Source: Melghirimyces thermohalophilus
GTDB taxonomy: Bacteria; Bacillota; Bacilli; Thermoactinomycetales; DSM-45169
Length of the DNA stretch: 64,000 bases
Assembly: GCF_900102685.1 (NCBI RefSeq)
Contig: NZ_FMZA01000013.1
Location: forward strand, 1 to 64,000
Direction: 5' to 3'
Part shown: positions 53,786-62,237 of the stretch, piece after piece
How positions within the stretch are numbered: the first letter of the stretch is position 1
Layout: every line of letters begins with the position of its first letter
The notes under the pieces: generated by a model
The model's input: the letters and a program-made list of their open reading frames with translations, nothing else
Database searches by the model: none
Told to the model about the DNA's origin: nothing
Position numbers and translations under genes: made by a program

Positions 53786-55218
53786 GTATGGCAGAGGCAA
53801 GGGTTTCGCAGCAGACAGGGAAGCAGGACACGTCACAAAGCATGCTGAAGTGGGTATGGTGCTCGCTCTTATTGGGCGGGTTGCTTGGCTTGGCATTTTT
53901 GCCCTTAGATTTGCAAGTGGACGGGAGATTGTCCCTGATTACATTTATCGTGGCGATTTACTGTTGGACGGCTACCTCCCTCCCCACTTCATGGGTGGCT
54001 GTCGCAGCGCTCTTGTTTTTAGTCATGAGCGGAGCGACCAATCAGAACGTACTATTTTCCTCTCTGTCGTCAGATGTGATCTGGTTGATGATCGGAGCTT
54101 TCATGATCGGAGCGGCGATGCAGAAAACGGGATTGGCGGCCCGAGTCACTTTGCTGCTCACATCTAGAGCTAAGACCGTTCCCGGTTTGTTTTTATTGCT
54201 CACCTTGGTAATTCAGTTTTTGACGCTACTGATCCCCTCTACCTCTGGACGAGCCTCGGTGTTGATCCCGATATTCCGAGATTTATCCGAGGAGGTTCAA
54301 CATGAGAAGGTAACCAAGGGGCTATCTCTGCTGATTCCGACGATCATTCTCATCGCGACCAGCTCCACTTTGTTGGGAGCCAGCTCTCATTTTATCGTCA
54401 ATAATTATCTGCGATCCTTGGGAGAAGAAGAGATATCCTTTCTCACATGGATCGTGTGGGGGGCTCCCTTTGCGTTGGTGGCCAGCATGGTTGCTTGCTT
54501 CTTTATTATCACTCGTTTCCTCGACAGGGAGGCACGGGGGATCTCTCTAGCCCCAAAACAGATGGCGCCGGCGGGTGACCTGACCCAAAAGGAAAGCATC
54601 ACGTCGATGGTTCTGGGTGCGATGGTGTTGCTCTGGACCACCGAATCGATTCACGGGATCGATATGGTAACCGTCACCATTTACGGAGCCCTACTCCTCA
54701 CTGCCCCAAAAGTGGGGTCCCTCCCTTGGAAAGAAGGGATCCAATCCGTTCCGTGGAATCTGATTCTCTTTGTGGCGGCGGCGATCGCCCTGGGCGACTC
54801 TTTGACGGAAACCGGCGCGGCGGACTGGCTGGTCGGGAATTTGTTAGCCATGACAAAAAGCTTCCTGTTCCAGTCGGAGTTTATGACGCTCTTGCTGGTC
54901 ACGCTCATATGTTTGACTGCCCATCTCTACCTGCCCTCTCATACGACGAGAGCGATCATTTTCACTCCACCCCTTCTCTCCCTGGGCATGGCCGAAGGGA
55001 TCGATGTGGTAGCCATGTCATTTTTGATGATGGTGGGCATGAACTTTTGTCTCACTTTCCCCGTCAGCTCGAAAGCATTGATGATCTATTTTGATGAAAA
55101 CAAAAGCTTCCGAGCCGATGATTTGCGACGGCTGAGCCAGGTCATGTCGATCATCTATCTGGGGTTGATGATTCTGTTTTACTATACCTATTGGGAGTGG
55201 ACAGGCTTAACCTTGTAA
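53782..55218 (+). CDS. SLC13/DASS family anion transporter
   Basis: Sodium-coupled di- or tricarboxylate-type carrier, 478 residues with eleven or so membrane segments. SLC13 features include LIPSTSGRASVLIPIF and the late LYLPSHTTRAIIFTPPL (SNT/SHT-like binding motifs). ATG 53782 overlaps the glycerate kinase stop. Coupling to that kinase suggests import of glycerate or a compound metabolised to it, which is inference. Confidence 0.85.
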   Translation: MSMAEARVSQQTGKQDTSQSMLKWVWCSLLLGGLLGLAFLPLDLQVDGRLSLITFIVAIYCWTATSLPTSWVAVAALLFLVMSGATNQNVLFSSLSSDVIWLMIGAFMIGAAMQKTGLAARVTLLLTSRAKTVPGLFLLLTLVIQFLTLLIPSTSGRASVLIPIFRDLSEEVQHEKVTKGLSLLIPTIILIATSSTLLGASSHFIVNNYLRSLGEEEISFLTWIVWGAPFALVASMVACFFIITRFLDREARGISLAPKQMAPAGDLTQKESITSMVLGAMVLLWTTESIHGIDMVTVTIYGALLLTAPKVGSLPWKEGIQSVPWNLILFVAAAIALGDSLTETGAADWLVGNLLAMTKSFLFQSEFMTLLLVTLICLTAHLYLPSHTTRAIIFTPPLLSLGMAEGIDVVAMSFLMMVGMNFCLTFPVSSKALMIYFDENKSFRADDLRRLSQVMSIIYLGLMILFYYTYWEWTGLTL

Positions 55219-55240
55219 AGGACAGGGGAGCCTGTCCTTT
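55217..55240 (+). terminator. Terminator after the SLC13 gene
   Basis: AAAGGACAGG-GGAG-CCTGTCCTTT, 10-bp stem, starting in the stop codon. Confidence 0.82.
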
Positions 55241-55346
55241 CATTTAATAAATTTCATCTGCCCCTGTTTACAGGAAGATATTTGTCATTCATGTATAAAA
55301 GGGGTTAAAGTATACTGGACCGACCGTAAAGGAGGATTGCTATTCT

Positions 55347-56579
55347 ATGGGTTGGATCCGTTCTTATCGATTTCCCCTTCTCTTGTTGTCTGCCATCCTC
55401 ATCGGCAGCGTCATCGGTTTGATATGGGGACCGCGATCCGCCGTGCTGAAACCCTTGGGAGATATTTTTCTGAATCTCATGTTTGTGGCGGTGGTTCCAC
55501 TGGTTTTCGTGACAATCAGCAGTTCCATCACCAATATGTCCAGCTTGAAACGATTGGGTCGGATCATGGGCGGGATGCTTTTGATCTTTGCAGTGACCGG
55601 TTTGATTGCTTCGCTATTGATGTTGGTCTCTGTAAAATTGTTCAACCCGGCTGAAAGTGTTCACATCCCCTTGGAAGCGCAGGGGGATATGAAGGAGGTC
55701 ACCCTAGGTGAACAACTGGTCCAAACGGTGACCGCTCCCGATTTCCGTGATCTCCTGTCAAAGGAAAGGATGCTGGCGTTGATCTTAATGGCGGCCCTTT
55801 TTGGAATCGCCGTCAGTCAAACTGGAGAGAAAGGGATCCCTGTTGCCCGGGGCTTATCAGCCCTGTCACAGGTACTGATTCAGTGGGTGGGACTCATTTT
55901 ATGGTATGCTCCGATCGGCTTGGGGGCTTATTTTGCTGCCCTTGTGGGGGAGTTCGGCCCGCAATTGGTCGGCTCTTATGCTCGGGCAGTTCTCGTTTAT
56001 TATCCGGTGGCTTTACTCTACTTTGCTCTCTTCTTTACGCTCTACGCTTGGATTGCGGGAGGGAAGGAAGGTGTGCGCCGCTTCTGGGGGGTGATCCTAT
56101 CACCGGCTGTCACCGCATTGGCCACCGGAAGCAGTGTGGCGACCATTCCCGCCAACCTGACTGCTTCGGCCCAATTGGGTATATCGAAGGAGGTGCGTGA
56201 TGTAGTCGTGCCGGTAGGCGCCACGATTCACATGGATGGCTCTTGCTTGAGTGCGATTCTAAAAATTTCCTTCCTATTCGGTTTGTTCCACCTGCCTTTT
56301 GAGGGAATCGGAACCTATTTGACTGCGATCGGTATCGCCTTGTTGAGTGGAATGGTGATGTCTGGGGTGACCGGCGGCGGTTTTATCGGTGAAATGTTGA
56401 TCGTCACCATGTACGGCTTTCCTCCAGAGGCGCTGCCGGTCCTGGCCGTCCTAGGCACCGTCGTCGATCCCCCGGCCACGATGGTAAACGCCAGCGGCGA
56501 CACGGTATCCGGCATGCTGCTCTCCCGATGGACCGAGGGGAAGGGATGGATGGATAGGGAAAGGATACGGACTTTGTAA
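55347..56579 (+). CDS. Dicarboxylate/amino acid:cation symporter (DAACS family)
   Basis: Glutamate/aspartate or C4-dicarboxylate symporter of the GltP/DctA/GltT type, 410 residues with about eight membrane helices and two hairpins. Motifs: MFVAVVPLVF, the serine-rich hairpin SPAVTALATGSSVATIPAN and PVGATIHMDGSCL in place of the usual NMDGT. A weak promoter (TTCATG, 17 bp, TATACT at 55311) lies upstream; AAAGGAGG precedes the ATG. The substrate cannot be fixed. Confidence 0.92.
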   Translation: MGWIRSYRFPLLLLSAILIGSVIGLIWGPRSAVLKPLGDIFLNLMFVAVVPLVFVTISSSITNMSSLKRLGRIMGGMLLIFAVTGLIASLLMLVSVKLFNPAESVHIPLEAQGDMKEVTLGEQLVQTVTAPDFRDLLSKERMLALILMAALFGIAVSQTGEKGIPVARGLSALSQVLIQWVGLILWYAPIGLGAYFAALVGEFGPQLVGSYARAVLVYYPVALLYFALFFTLYAWIAGGKEGVRRFWGVILSPAVTALATGSSVATIPANLTASAQLGISKEVRDVVVPVGATIHMDGSCLSAILKISFLFGLFHLPFEGIGTYLTAIGIALLSGMVMSGVTGGGFIGEMLIVTMYGFPPEALPVLAVLGTVVDPPATMVNASGDTVSGMLLSRWTEGKGWMDRERIRTL

Positions 56580-56924
56580 AAACCGAGGCAGAGGGTGGAA
56601 GGGGTGTTGGTTAACTGAGAGGATCAAGCCCAGGTCACATCGGAGTTGGGTCGGTATCGGCTTCCTTGGATATCTTCCTGTTGTGAAAACCCGGACGGGT
56701 ACCGCTTGGCCCTTGAGAAGCCTCATACCACCAATGCTGTATATCCTAACCGGCTGAAGATGGAGAGGTGGGTGTGACCTTGCAGGTGAATCCGGAAAGC
56801 ACCGAGCATTGTAAAGCCGGCCGCTTGACGGTGACCGGATTCTTTGTTGCAGGAGGACATTAAGAGTGGTTCCGGCATAGGATAGATGTTAGATCCCGCG
56901 GGAAACAACAAGGAGGTTAAAACC
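56580..56924 (+). other. Intergenic stretch without recognised gene
   Basis: About 345 bases between the DAACS carrier and the next gene. No known riboswitch recognised. A 29-codon frame from GTG 56774 to 56863 has GGAGAGG five bases upstream, but the peptide (MTLQVNPESTEHC then TVTGFFVAGGH) resembles nothing I know; I do not call it a gene. Confidence 0.35.
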
Positions 56925-57671
56925 ATGTATCCGCCCTTCACTCCGCAACATACGGTTTTAGGCTCTCGCCTTTCCCAAGCTCCCGTCACAGTGGCTGTCA
57001 AGTACGGGGATGTTGACGGGGATCATGTGATCGACCGGGTTTTGCTGACGGGTACGAAAACTCCGGACAGTCCCCTCTGGCAGAATATCACGTTGCTTGT
57101 ACAAAACGGCCGCACCCACCAATACCAGCAGATCGCCATGAAAAACAACATGGGCTACAATCCGACCCTTTTCCTGGGTGATTTAACCGGGAACCGCGTG
57201 GATGACATATTGGTAGAGATCGACACCGGGGGCAGCGGTGGAGGGATATACGCCTATGTCTTTTCGAATATAAACGGGCAAATAAGGCCGATCTTTGATT
57301 CCGAAAGCTTTAACGAGGCGTATTCGTACCATGTCTCCTATGAAAACCTGTATAAAGTCCAGGTGACCAGTTCTCGGTTGCGGAAAAAATTTATACTAGA
57401 TCTCCACTACAAAGGGAAAGAATACGTATCGGAAATCTATCGTCCAAATGGGACTCTGAAGGAGCCGATCGAAGGCTGGGTTAATCCCGCCTCCGGTTTG
57501 TATCCGATTGATTTTAACCGGGATGGAAGTTATGAACTCCAAGCCGTTCAGGCGATCGCCGGCCGATATAACGCCGACCGACTGGGATATATCCAGACGA
57601 CACTGAAGTGGAACGGACGGGGGTTTGCTCCACAGGATCAGAATGTGGCCATCTTGGGTGGAAATCTGTAA
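56925..57671 (+). CDS. VCBS/FG-GAP repeat-like protein, spore-former family
   Basis: 248-residue protein of a family found in Bacilli and annotated as VCBS or FG-GAP repeat proteins. Calcium-loop-like motifs recur: GDVDGDHVIDRVLL, GDLTGNRVDDILVEI and DFNRDGSYELQAV, each D-x-N/D-x-D/N-x-x-D in type. No signal peptide, so likely cytosolic or spore associated. ATG 56925 with AAGGAGG upstream; an ATG 13 codons earlier lacks one. The function is unknown. Confidence 0.85.
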   Translation: MYPPFTPQHTVLGSRLSQAPVTVAVKYGDVDGDHVIDRVLLTGTKTPDSPLWQNITLLVQNGRTHQYQQIAMKNNMGYNPTLFLGDLTGNRVDDILVEIDTGGSGGGIYAYVFSNINGQIRPIFDSESFNEAYSYHVSYENLYKVQVTSSRLRKKFILDLHYKGKEYVSEIYRPNGTLKEPIEGWVNPASGLYPIDFNRDGSYELQAVQAIAGRYNADRLGYIQTTLKWNGRGFAPQDQNVAILGGNL

Positions 57672-57718
57672 AAAAAGATCCGCTAGTGAAGAGAATGGAT
57701 CATCGGTGTGTACGGTGT

Positions 57719-57760
57719 TTCCCTGGCACTTCCATGGTGGCTGTGCCAGGGAATTCTTTT
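57719..57760 (+). terminator. Terminator after the VCBS-like gene
   Basis: TTCCCTGGCAC and GTGCCAGGGAA, 11-bp stem, followed by TTCTTTT. Confidence 0.82.
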
Positions 57761-57822
57761 GAGAAATGGAGCAATTTGTGATATTGATGAAGAGAAACTT
57801 AGGATGAAAGCAGGTGGAAGGT

Positions 57823-58959
57823 ATGAAGGTCGTCGTTGTTGGCGGGGGCATCGTCGGTGTCAGTGCCGCCTATCATTTAGCGAGGCAAGGGGTAGAGGTG
57901 GTATTGGTTGACCGAGAGGATCAAGGTCAGGCTACTGCGGCTGGGGCCGGGATTGTCTCTCCATGGATTTCCCACCGATCCAAGGATCCGGACTGGTACC
58001 GTTTAGCACGTGACAGCGCCCGCTATTACCATAGTCTGGTGTCTCAATTAAGGGAAGGTGGAGAGGTCGATTTTGGTTTCCGTCAAGTAGGGGCGCTCGC
58101 TATCAGCAGGGATTCTGACGAACTGGACGAGATGGAGGCGCGGGCTTACCGCCATCAAACCGAAGCGCAGGAAATAGGTGAAATCACTCGGATTGCCCCT
58201 GGCGAAGTCCACCGGTATTTTCCGCCTTTACGGAAAGATGTGGGGGCCGTCCATATCACCGGTGCCGCCCGAGTGGACGGCTCTAGCCTGCGAGAGGCAT
58301 TGAAACGGGCTGCCCAACGCCATGGTGCCCATGTGCAGCAGGGAGATGCCCAACCGGAAATGACTGGTTCCCGTGTGACGGGAATCCGTGTCCAGGATGA
58401 AAAAATAGAGGCGGATGCCGTTGTGGCCGCATCGGGGGCCTGGACGGCGCAAATGTTGGACCGACTCGGCGTAGCCGTTCCGGTCGCTCCTCAGCGGGGG
58501 CAGATCGTCCATCTGCAACTGCCGGGGAATGTAGACACCGCTCGTTGGCCGGTCGTCATGCCGACAGGGAGTCACTATATGCTAGCCTTTGACGATTCCC
58601 GGGTGGTGATCGGAGCGACTCGGGAAGATGATACCGGGTTCGATTACCGAAGAACAGCGGGAGGGATGGCAGAAGTATTGAACGAAGCTCTGTCAGTTGC
58701 ACCGGGATTGGCTGACGGCACGATCTTTGAGACACGTGTCGGATTCCGTCCAGTTACACCGGATCATTTGCCCCTGCTCGGTACCGTCCCACAACTTCCC
58801 GGCTTGGTTATCGCCACCGGCCTCGGTCCCTCCGGTTTAACAATGGGTCCCTACGTCGGCCTGCTGGCCGCCTCCCTGTCCTTGCGCGAATCGCCCGCTT
58901 TGGATTTAAAGGCGTACGATCCCTTGCGTCAGATTGAGATGAAAGCGGAGAGTCATTAA
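57823..58959 (+). CDS. FAD-dependent oxidoreductase, DAO family (DadA/glycine oxidase-like)
   Basis: Amine or amino-acid oxidase/dehydrogenase of 378 residues. N-terminal dinucleotide loop VVVGGGIVGVSAAYHLARQG, VLVDRE, AGAGIVSPW, and C-terminal GFRPVTPDHLPLLG and GLGPSGLTMGP typical of the D-amino acid dehydrogenase group. ATG 57823 with AGGTGG seven bases upstream. It stands alone between terminators. Closest families are DadA-like dehydrogenases and glycine oxidase; substrate uncertain. Confidence 0.9.
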   Translation: MKVVVVGGGIVGVSAAYHLARQGVEVVLVDREDQGQATAAGAGIVSPWISHRSKDPDWYRLARDSARYYHSLVSQLREGGEVDFGFRQVGALAISRDSDELDEMEARAYRHQTEAQEIGEITRIAPGEVHRYFPPLRKDVGAVHITGAARVDGSSLREALKRAAQRHGAHVQQGDAQPEMTGSRVTGIRVQDEKIEADAVVAASGAWTAQMLDRLGVAVPVAPQRGQIVHLQLPGNVDTARWPVVMPTGSHYMLAFDDSRVVIGATREDDTGFDYRRTAGGMAEVLNEALSVAPGLADGTIFETRVGFRPVTPDHLPLLGTVPQLPGLVIATGLGPSGLTMGPYVGLLAASLSLRESPALDLKAYDPLRQIEMKAESH

Positions 58960-58999
58960 AAAGAGCCATGAACACACCATATTGTTCACGTTCATATTA

Positions 59000-59043
59000 G
59001 TTGCCAACACCATTAGTTCGACTGATCGGTGTTGGCAACTTTT
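59000..59043 (+). terminator. Terminator after the DAO-family gene
   Basis: GTTGCCAACACC and GGTGTTGGCAAC, a perfect 12-bp stem with a 16-base loop, followed by TTTTCG. The DNA becomes AT-richer from here on. Confidence 0.8.
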
Positions 59044-59233
59044 CGTTCCCCTGGCTGTCGAGCTATCATCCAACGGAACCGGTCTGTTAAACCCGGTATT
59101 TTCATTCAATGCATCACAAGATAAGAAAGATTCCGTGCCAAATGGTCGCCTATTCACTACTTATAATCACGCATAATCTGTGTTTTCCAATGTAAATCAC
59201 AATGATGTACAATGAATGTCCACTGATATGGGA

Positions 59234-59247
59234 TGAAAACGCATTCA
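59234..59247. promoter_or_regulatory. cre site in front of the gat operon
   Basis: TGAAAACGCATTCA matches the cre consensus at 13 of 14 positions and overlaps the -35 box. Strong candidate for CcpA repression. Confidence 0.75.
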
Positions 59248-59272
59248 TTATGTAGGTCCTGAGTGCTACAAT
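59244..59272 (+). promoter_or_regulatory. Promoter candidate of the gat operon
   Basis: TTCATT and TACAAT with a 17-bp spacer, 24 bp before the regulator start. The poor -35 suits an activated promoter. Confidence 0.55.
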
Positions 59273-59295
59273 CAATGTGGAAGGAGGGAACGCGT

Positions 59296-61347
59296 TTGTC
59301 ACTTAGTGATCGAAGCAAAACCATTTTGGCTGAACTGGTTAGTAATCCGAGAATCACGAGTATGGCCTTGGCCAAGAAATACGGCTTAAGTCGTAGACAA
59401 CTTGGCTACTGCTTCAACTATATCAATGAGTGGCTCATAACCGAAAACCTTCCTGCCATAGAAAGAACAAGACAAGGGCATTTTATAATTGATCAAGCCG
59501 TCTTTACGAAGCTTAATGGTGAAGAAGAACCGGTGGGCTCCACCATTCTGTCCGTGAATCAACGCGTCTATCTTATTATCATGATGCTCTTAAGCAGTGA
59601 AGAAGAGCTTTCACTTACCCACTTTACAGCGGAGTTGAGTGTTAGTAAGAATACCGTTCTTAGGGACTTAAAGAAGGTACAAACCTATTTGAATGATTAT
59701 CATTTGAGCATTCGATATTCAAGAAAGTCTGGTTATCTACTAGAAGGTAAAGAGTTTCAGATACGAAAACTGCTTATCAATGTAACCTATCAAATCCTGC
59801 AAATGCATGGTGGAAAAAGCAGGATCAAAGAGTTAGCCCATATCCGTTCAGAACAGATCAATGAAATCTATAGACGCATAGAAAACGTGGAGAATAAATT
59901 AAATCTAAAATTTACCGACGAAAAAATCGAAACCATGCCCTACATTCTTATACTGGTTCTGAGAAGAATAGAGAAAGGAAAGCAAGTTCATTCCTTTTCC
60001 ATTCAATATGAGGAATTGGCAAACACGAAAGAGTATAAGGCGACAGAGGAAATTTTCTATGACGCCAAGCAAATCCCAGTGGAAGAACGTTTGTTCATCA
60101 CGCTACATTTATTGACCACAAATGTATATTGGTCAGAATATTTAACAGAAGATGATGCGATCCCGAACTTAATTCCAGCGATCGACCATATGTTACGTCT
60201 TTTTGAGAAGAGTGCATGTATATATCTGCGGGACCGGGAGCAATTGCTGAACAAATTGTTGCAGCATATTAAGCCTGCTTATTATCGAATAAAATATCAG
60301 CTTACAGAAACCATCAATATACAAGATTCATTGAGTAAAGAATTTAAGGAACTGCATCATCTTGTAAAAAGATCTACAGGCCCATTAGAAACTTTGATTG
60401 GCAACAGCATCCCTGAAAATGAAACCGCCTATATTACGATGCTGATTGGTGGGTGGATGACAAAACAAGGAGACAGCATAGAGAAAAAAGTAAAAGCGAT
60501 CGTTGTATGTCCTCAGGGTGTTTCCGTTTCAAAATTAATGTTTAACGAATTAAGGGAACTGTTTCCCGAGTTTATATTCCTTGATTCCTTATCCGTTCGC
60601 GAATTTCTGGATTATCGTTTGGATTACGATATTGTCTTCTCACCGATCTATCTTGAAACGGACAAAAAATTGTTCAAATGCAAAGCATTCCTTGGACATG
60701 AGGAAAAATACCGCCTGCGAAAACAAGTCATGCTGGAATTACACGGATATATCCCAAAAGACATTCATGTGAATCATTTAATCGACATTATAAACAATCA
60801 CACCGTGATCAAAGATGAAAAAGCTTTAAAAGAGGATTTGCAAAACTATCTTAACCGAGATGAAGACTCATCCGTTAAACAAAACATCGGCAGCAAGGAT
60901 ATTCGTTTAAATGAATTGATTTCTCCGCAGTATATAACGATAAAAAATTCCGTTGCATCCTGGGAGGAAGCCATTCGGGTCAGTGCACAGCCATTGGTTG
61001 AAACAGGTAAAATTGGTCCGGAATATGTGGAAGCGATGATTCATCGTACAGAAGAGGACCCCTACATCGTAATCGGCCCGAATATTGCAATCCCACATGC
61101 AGCTCCGGAAGAAGGTGTCCATGAAGTCGGAATGAGCCTTTTGCGATTGGAAAAGGGGGTGAAATTCACAACGGACCATGTGATCCACCTTGTTATCGTA
61201 ATCGCTGCCGTGGATAAGAAGAGGCATATCCATGCACTGATGCAATTAATGAAACTCGCCAGTTCGGAAAAAGACCGAAATCGTTTGATAAACACGGATA
61301 CGGTTGAAGAGATCTATGAAATAGTCAAATTATATTCTACCGATTAA
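59296..61347 (+). CDS. BglG-family PTS-regulated transcriptional activator of the gat operon
   Basis: 683-residue regulator with MtlR-like architecture: N-terminal HTH domains (MALAKKYGLSRRQLGYCFNY and LSVSKNTVLRDLKK), two PRDs (about 190-400), a EIIB-like domain with Cys in VVCPQGVSVSKLMF and a C-terminal EIIA-like domain with His in IAIPHAAPEEG. TTG 59296 follows AAGGAGGG; an in-frame ATG at 59263 is before that ribosome site. Being first in the operon, it likely controls itself and gatABC, active when its inducer PTS is working and the cell lacks glucose. Confidence 0.92.
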   Translation: MSLSDRSKTILAELVSNPRITSMALAKKYGLSRRQLGYCFNYINEWLITENLPAIERTRQGHFIIDQAVFTKLNGEEEPVGSTILSVNQRVYLIIMMLLSSEEELSLTHFTAELSVSKNTVLRDLKKVQTYLNDYHLSIRYSRKSGYLLEGKEFQIRKLLINVTYQILQMHGGKSRIKELAHIRSEQINEIYRRIENVENKLNLKFTDEKIETMPYILILVLRRIEKGKQVHSFSIQYEELANTKEYKATEEIFYDAKQIPVEERLFITLHLLTTNVYWSEYLTEDDAIPNLIPAIDHMLRLFEKSACIYLRDREQLLNKLLQHIKPAYYRIKYQLTETINIQDSLSKEFKELHHLVKRSTGPLETLIGNSIPENETAYITMLIGGWMTKQGDSIEKKVKAIVVCPQGVSVSKLMFNELRELFPEFIFLDSLSVREFLDYRLDYDIVFSPIYLETDKKLFKCKAFLGHEEKYRLRKQVMLELHGYIPKDIHVNHLIDIINNHTVIKDEKALKEDLQNYLNRDEDSSVKQNIGSKDIRLNELISPQYITIKNSVASWEEAIRVSAQPLVETGKIGPEYVEAMIHRTEEDPYIVIGPNIAIPHAAPEEGVHEVGMSLLRLEKGVKFTTDHVIHLVIVIAAVDKKRHIHALMQLMKLASSEKDRNRLINTDTVEEIYEIVKLYSTD

Positions 61348-61384
61348 TCAAGCGGCAGGTAACCATATTGAATGAGGTGTGAAA

Positions 61385-61858
61385 ATGAGTGATTTATATT
61401 TCGATGAATCGGTTATTCACCTGAATTTGGAAGGTGATACAAAAGAAGATGTTCTAACAGAAATGGGACGTCACCTAGTAAGCAAAGGTCTTGTCAAAGA
61501 AAGTTTTATCAATGCCATCATTGCCAGAGAAGGCGAATTCCCAACAGGTCTTCCAACTGCAGGGATTGCTGTAGCAATTCCACATACAGATGTTGAGCAC
61601 GTCAATCGTAAAACGATCAGTGTCGGTGTTTTGAAAAATGCTGTTGATTTTGGTGTTATGGGGGATGACAGTAAGACGACACCCGTTCGGTTGGTGTTTA
61701 TGTTGGCAATGGATGAGGCGCATGCCCAGTTATCCTTGCTGCAAAGCTTATCGAATATCTTCCAAGATGAAGATACATTAAAAAGTTTGGTAGAAGCAAA
61801 AGACAAAACCAATATCAAACAGCTTTTGGAAGAAAAATTAAGTTTAATCACTCTTTAA
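61385..61858 (+). CDS. gatA: PTS galactitol-type subunit IIA
   Basis: 157-residue EIIA of the fructose-mannitol-galactitol fold; phosphorylated His67 lies in VAIPHTDVEHV. GAGGTG precedes ATG 61385. Passes phosphate from HPr to GatB. The sugar is inferred from the IIC family and could be another polyol. Confidence 0.93.
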   Translation: MSDLYFDESVIHLNLEGDTKEDVLTEMGRHLVSKGLVKESFINAIIAREGEFPTGLPTAGIAVAIPHTDVEHVNRKTISVGVLKNAVDFGVMGDDSKTTPVRLVFMLAMDEAHAQLSLLQSLSNIFQDEDTLKSLVEAKDKTNIKQLLEEKLSLITL

Positions 61859-61873
61859 AGGAGATGTGTAAAA

Positions 61874-62158
61874 ATGAAAAAGAAACAAGTATTGGTAGCG
61901 TGTGGAGCAGGTATTGCAACATCCACTGTTGTGAATGGTGCAATTGAAGAAATGGCCAAAGAACATGACATTAAAGTGGATTTGGTTCAAATCAAGATTG
62001 CTGAGGTAGAGAGTTATGTTGATACTGCTGATTTATTGGTGACAACAGCCATGACGAAAAAAGAATATCCATTCCCCGTTATTAATGCCCGATCCTTTCT
62101 GACGGGTATCGGGGTTGAAGAAACCAAACAGAAGATATTGGAAGAGCTTAAAAAATAG
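61874..62158 (+). CDS. gatB: PTS galactitol-type subunit IIB
   Basis: 94-residue IIB subunit with phosphorylated Cys10 in VACGAGIATST. AAAGGAG precedes the ATG. Followed by a hairpin before gatC. Confidence 0.94.
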   Translation: MKKKQVLVACGAGIATSTVVNGAIEEMAKEHDIKVDLVQIKIAEVESYVDTADLLVTTAMTKKEYPFPVINARSFLTGIGVEETKQKILEELKK

Positions 62159-62173
62159 GATGTTAACAAAAAG

Positions 62174-62211
62174 TGAATCTCGATTTCTTTTCAAATAAGA
62201 AATCGGGATTC
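62174..62211 (+). other. Intercistronic hairpin between gatB and gatC
   Basis: GAATC-T-CGATTTCTT and AAGAAATCG-G-GATTC pair over 14 of 15 positions around a 7-base loop, without a T tract. It may stabilise or process the mRNA so that the small subunits and the IIC permease are made in different amounts. Confidence 0.6.
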
Positions 62212-62237
62212 GCATTCAAATGTGAGGGGGACAAAAC

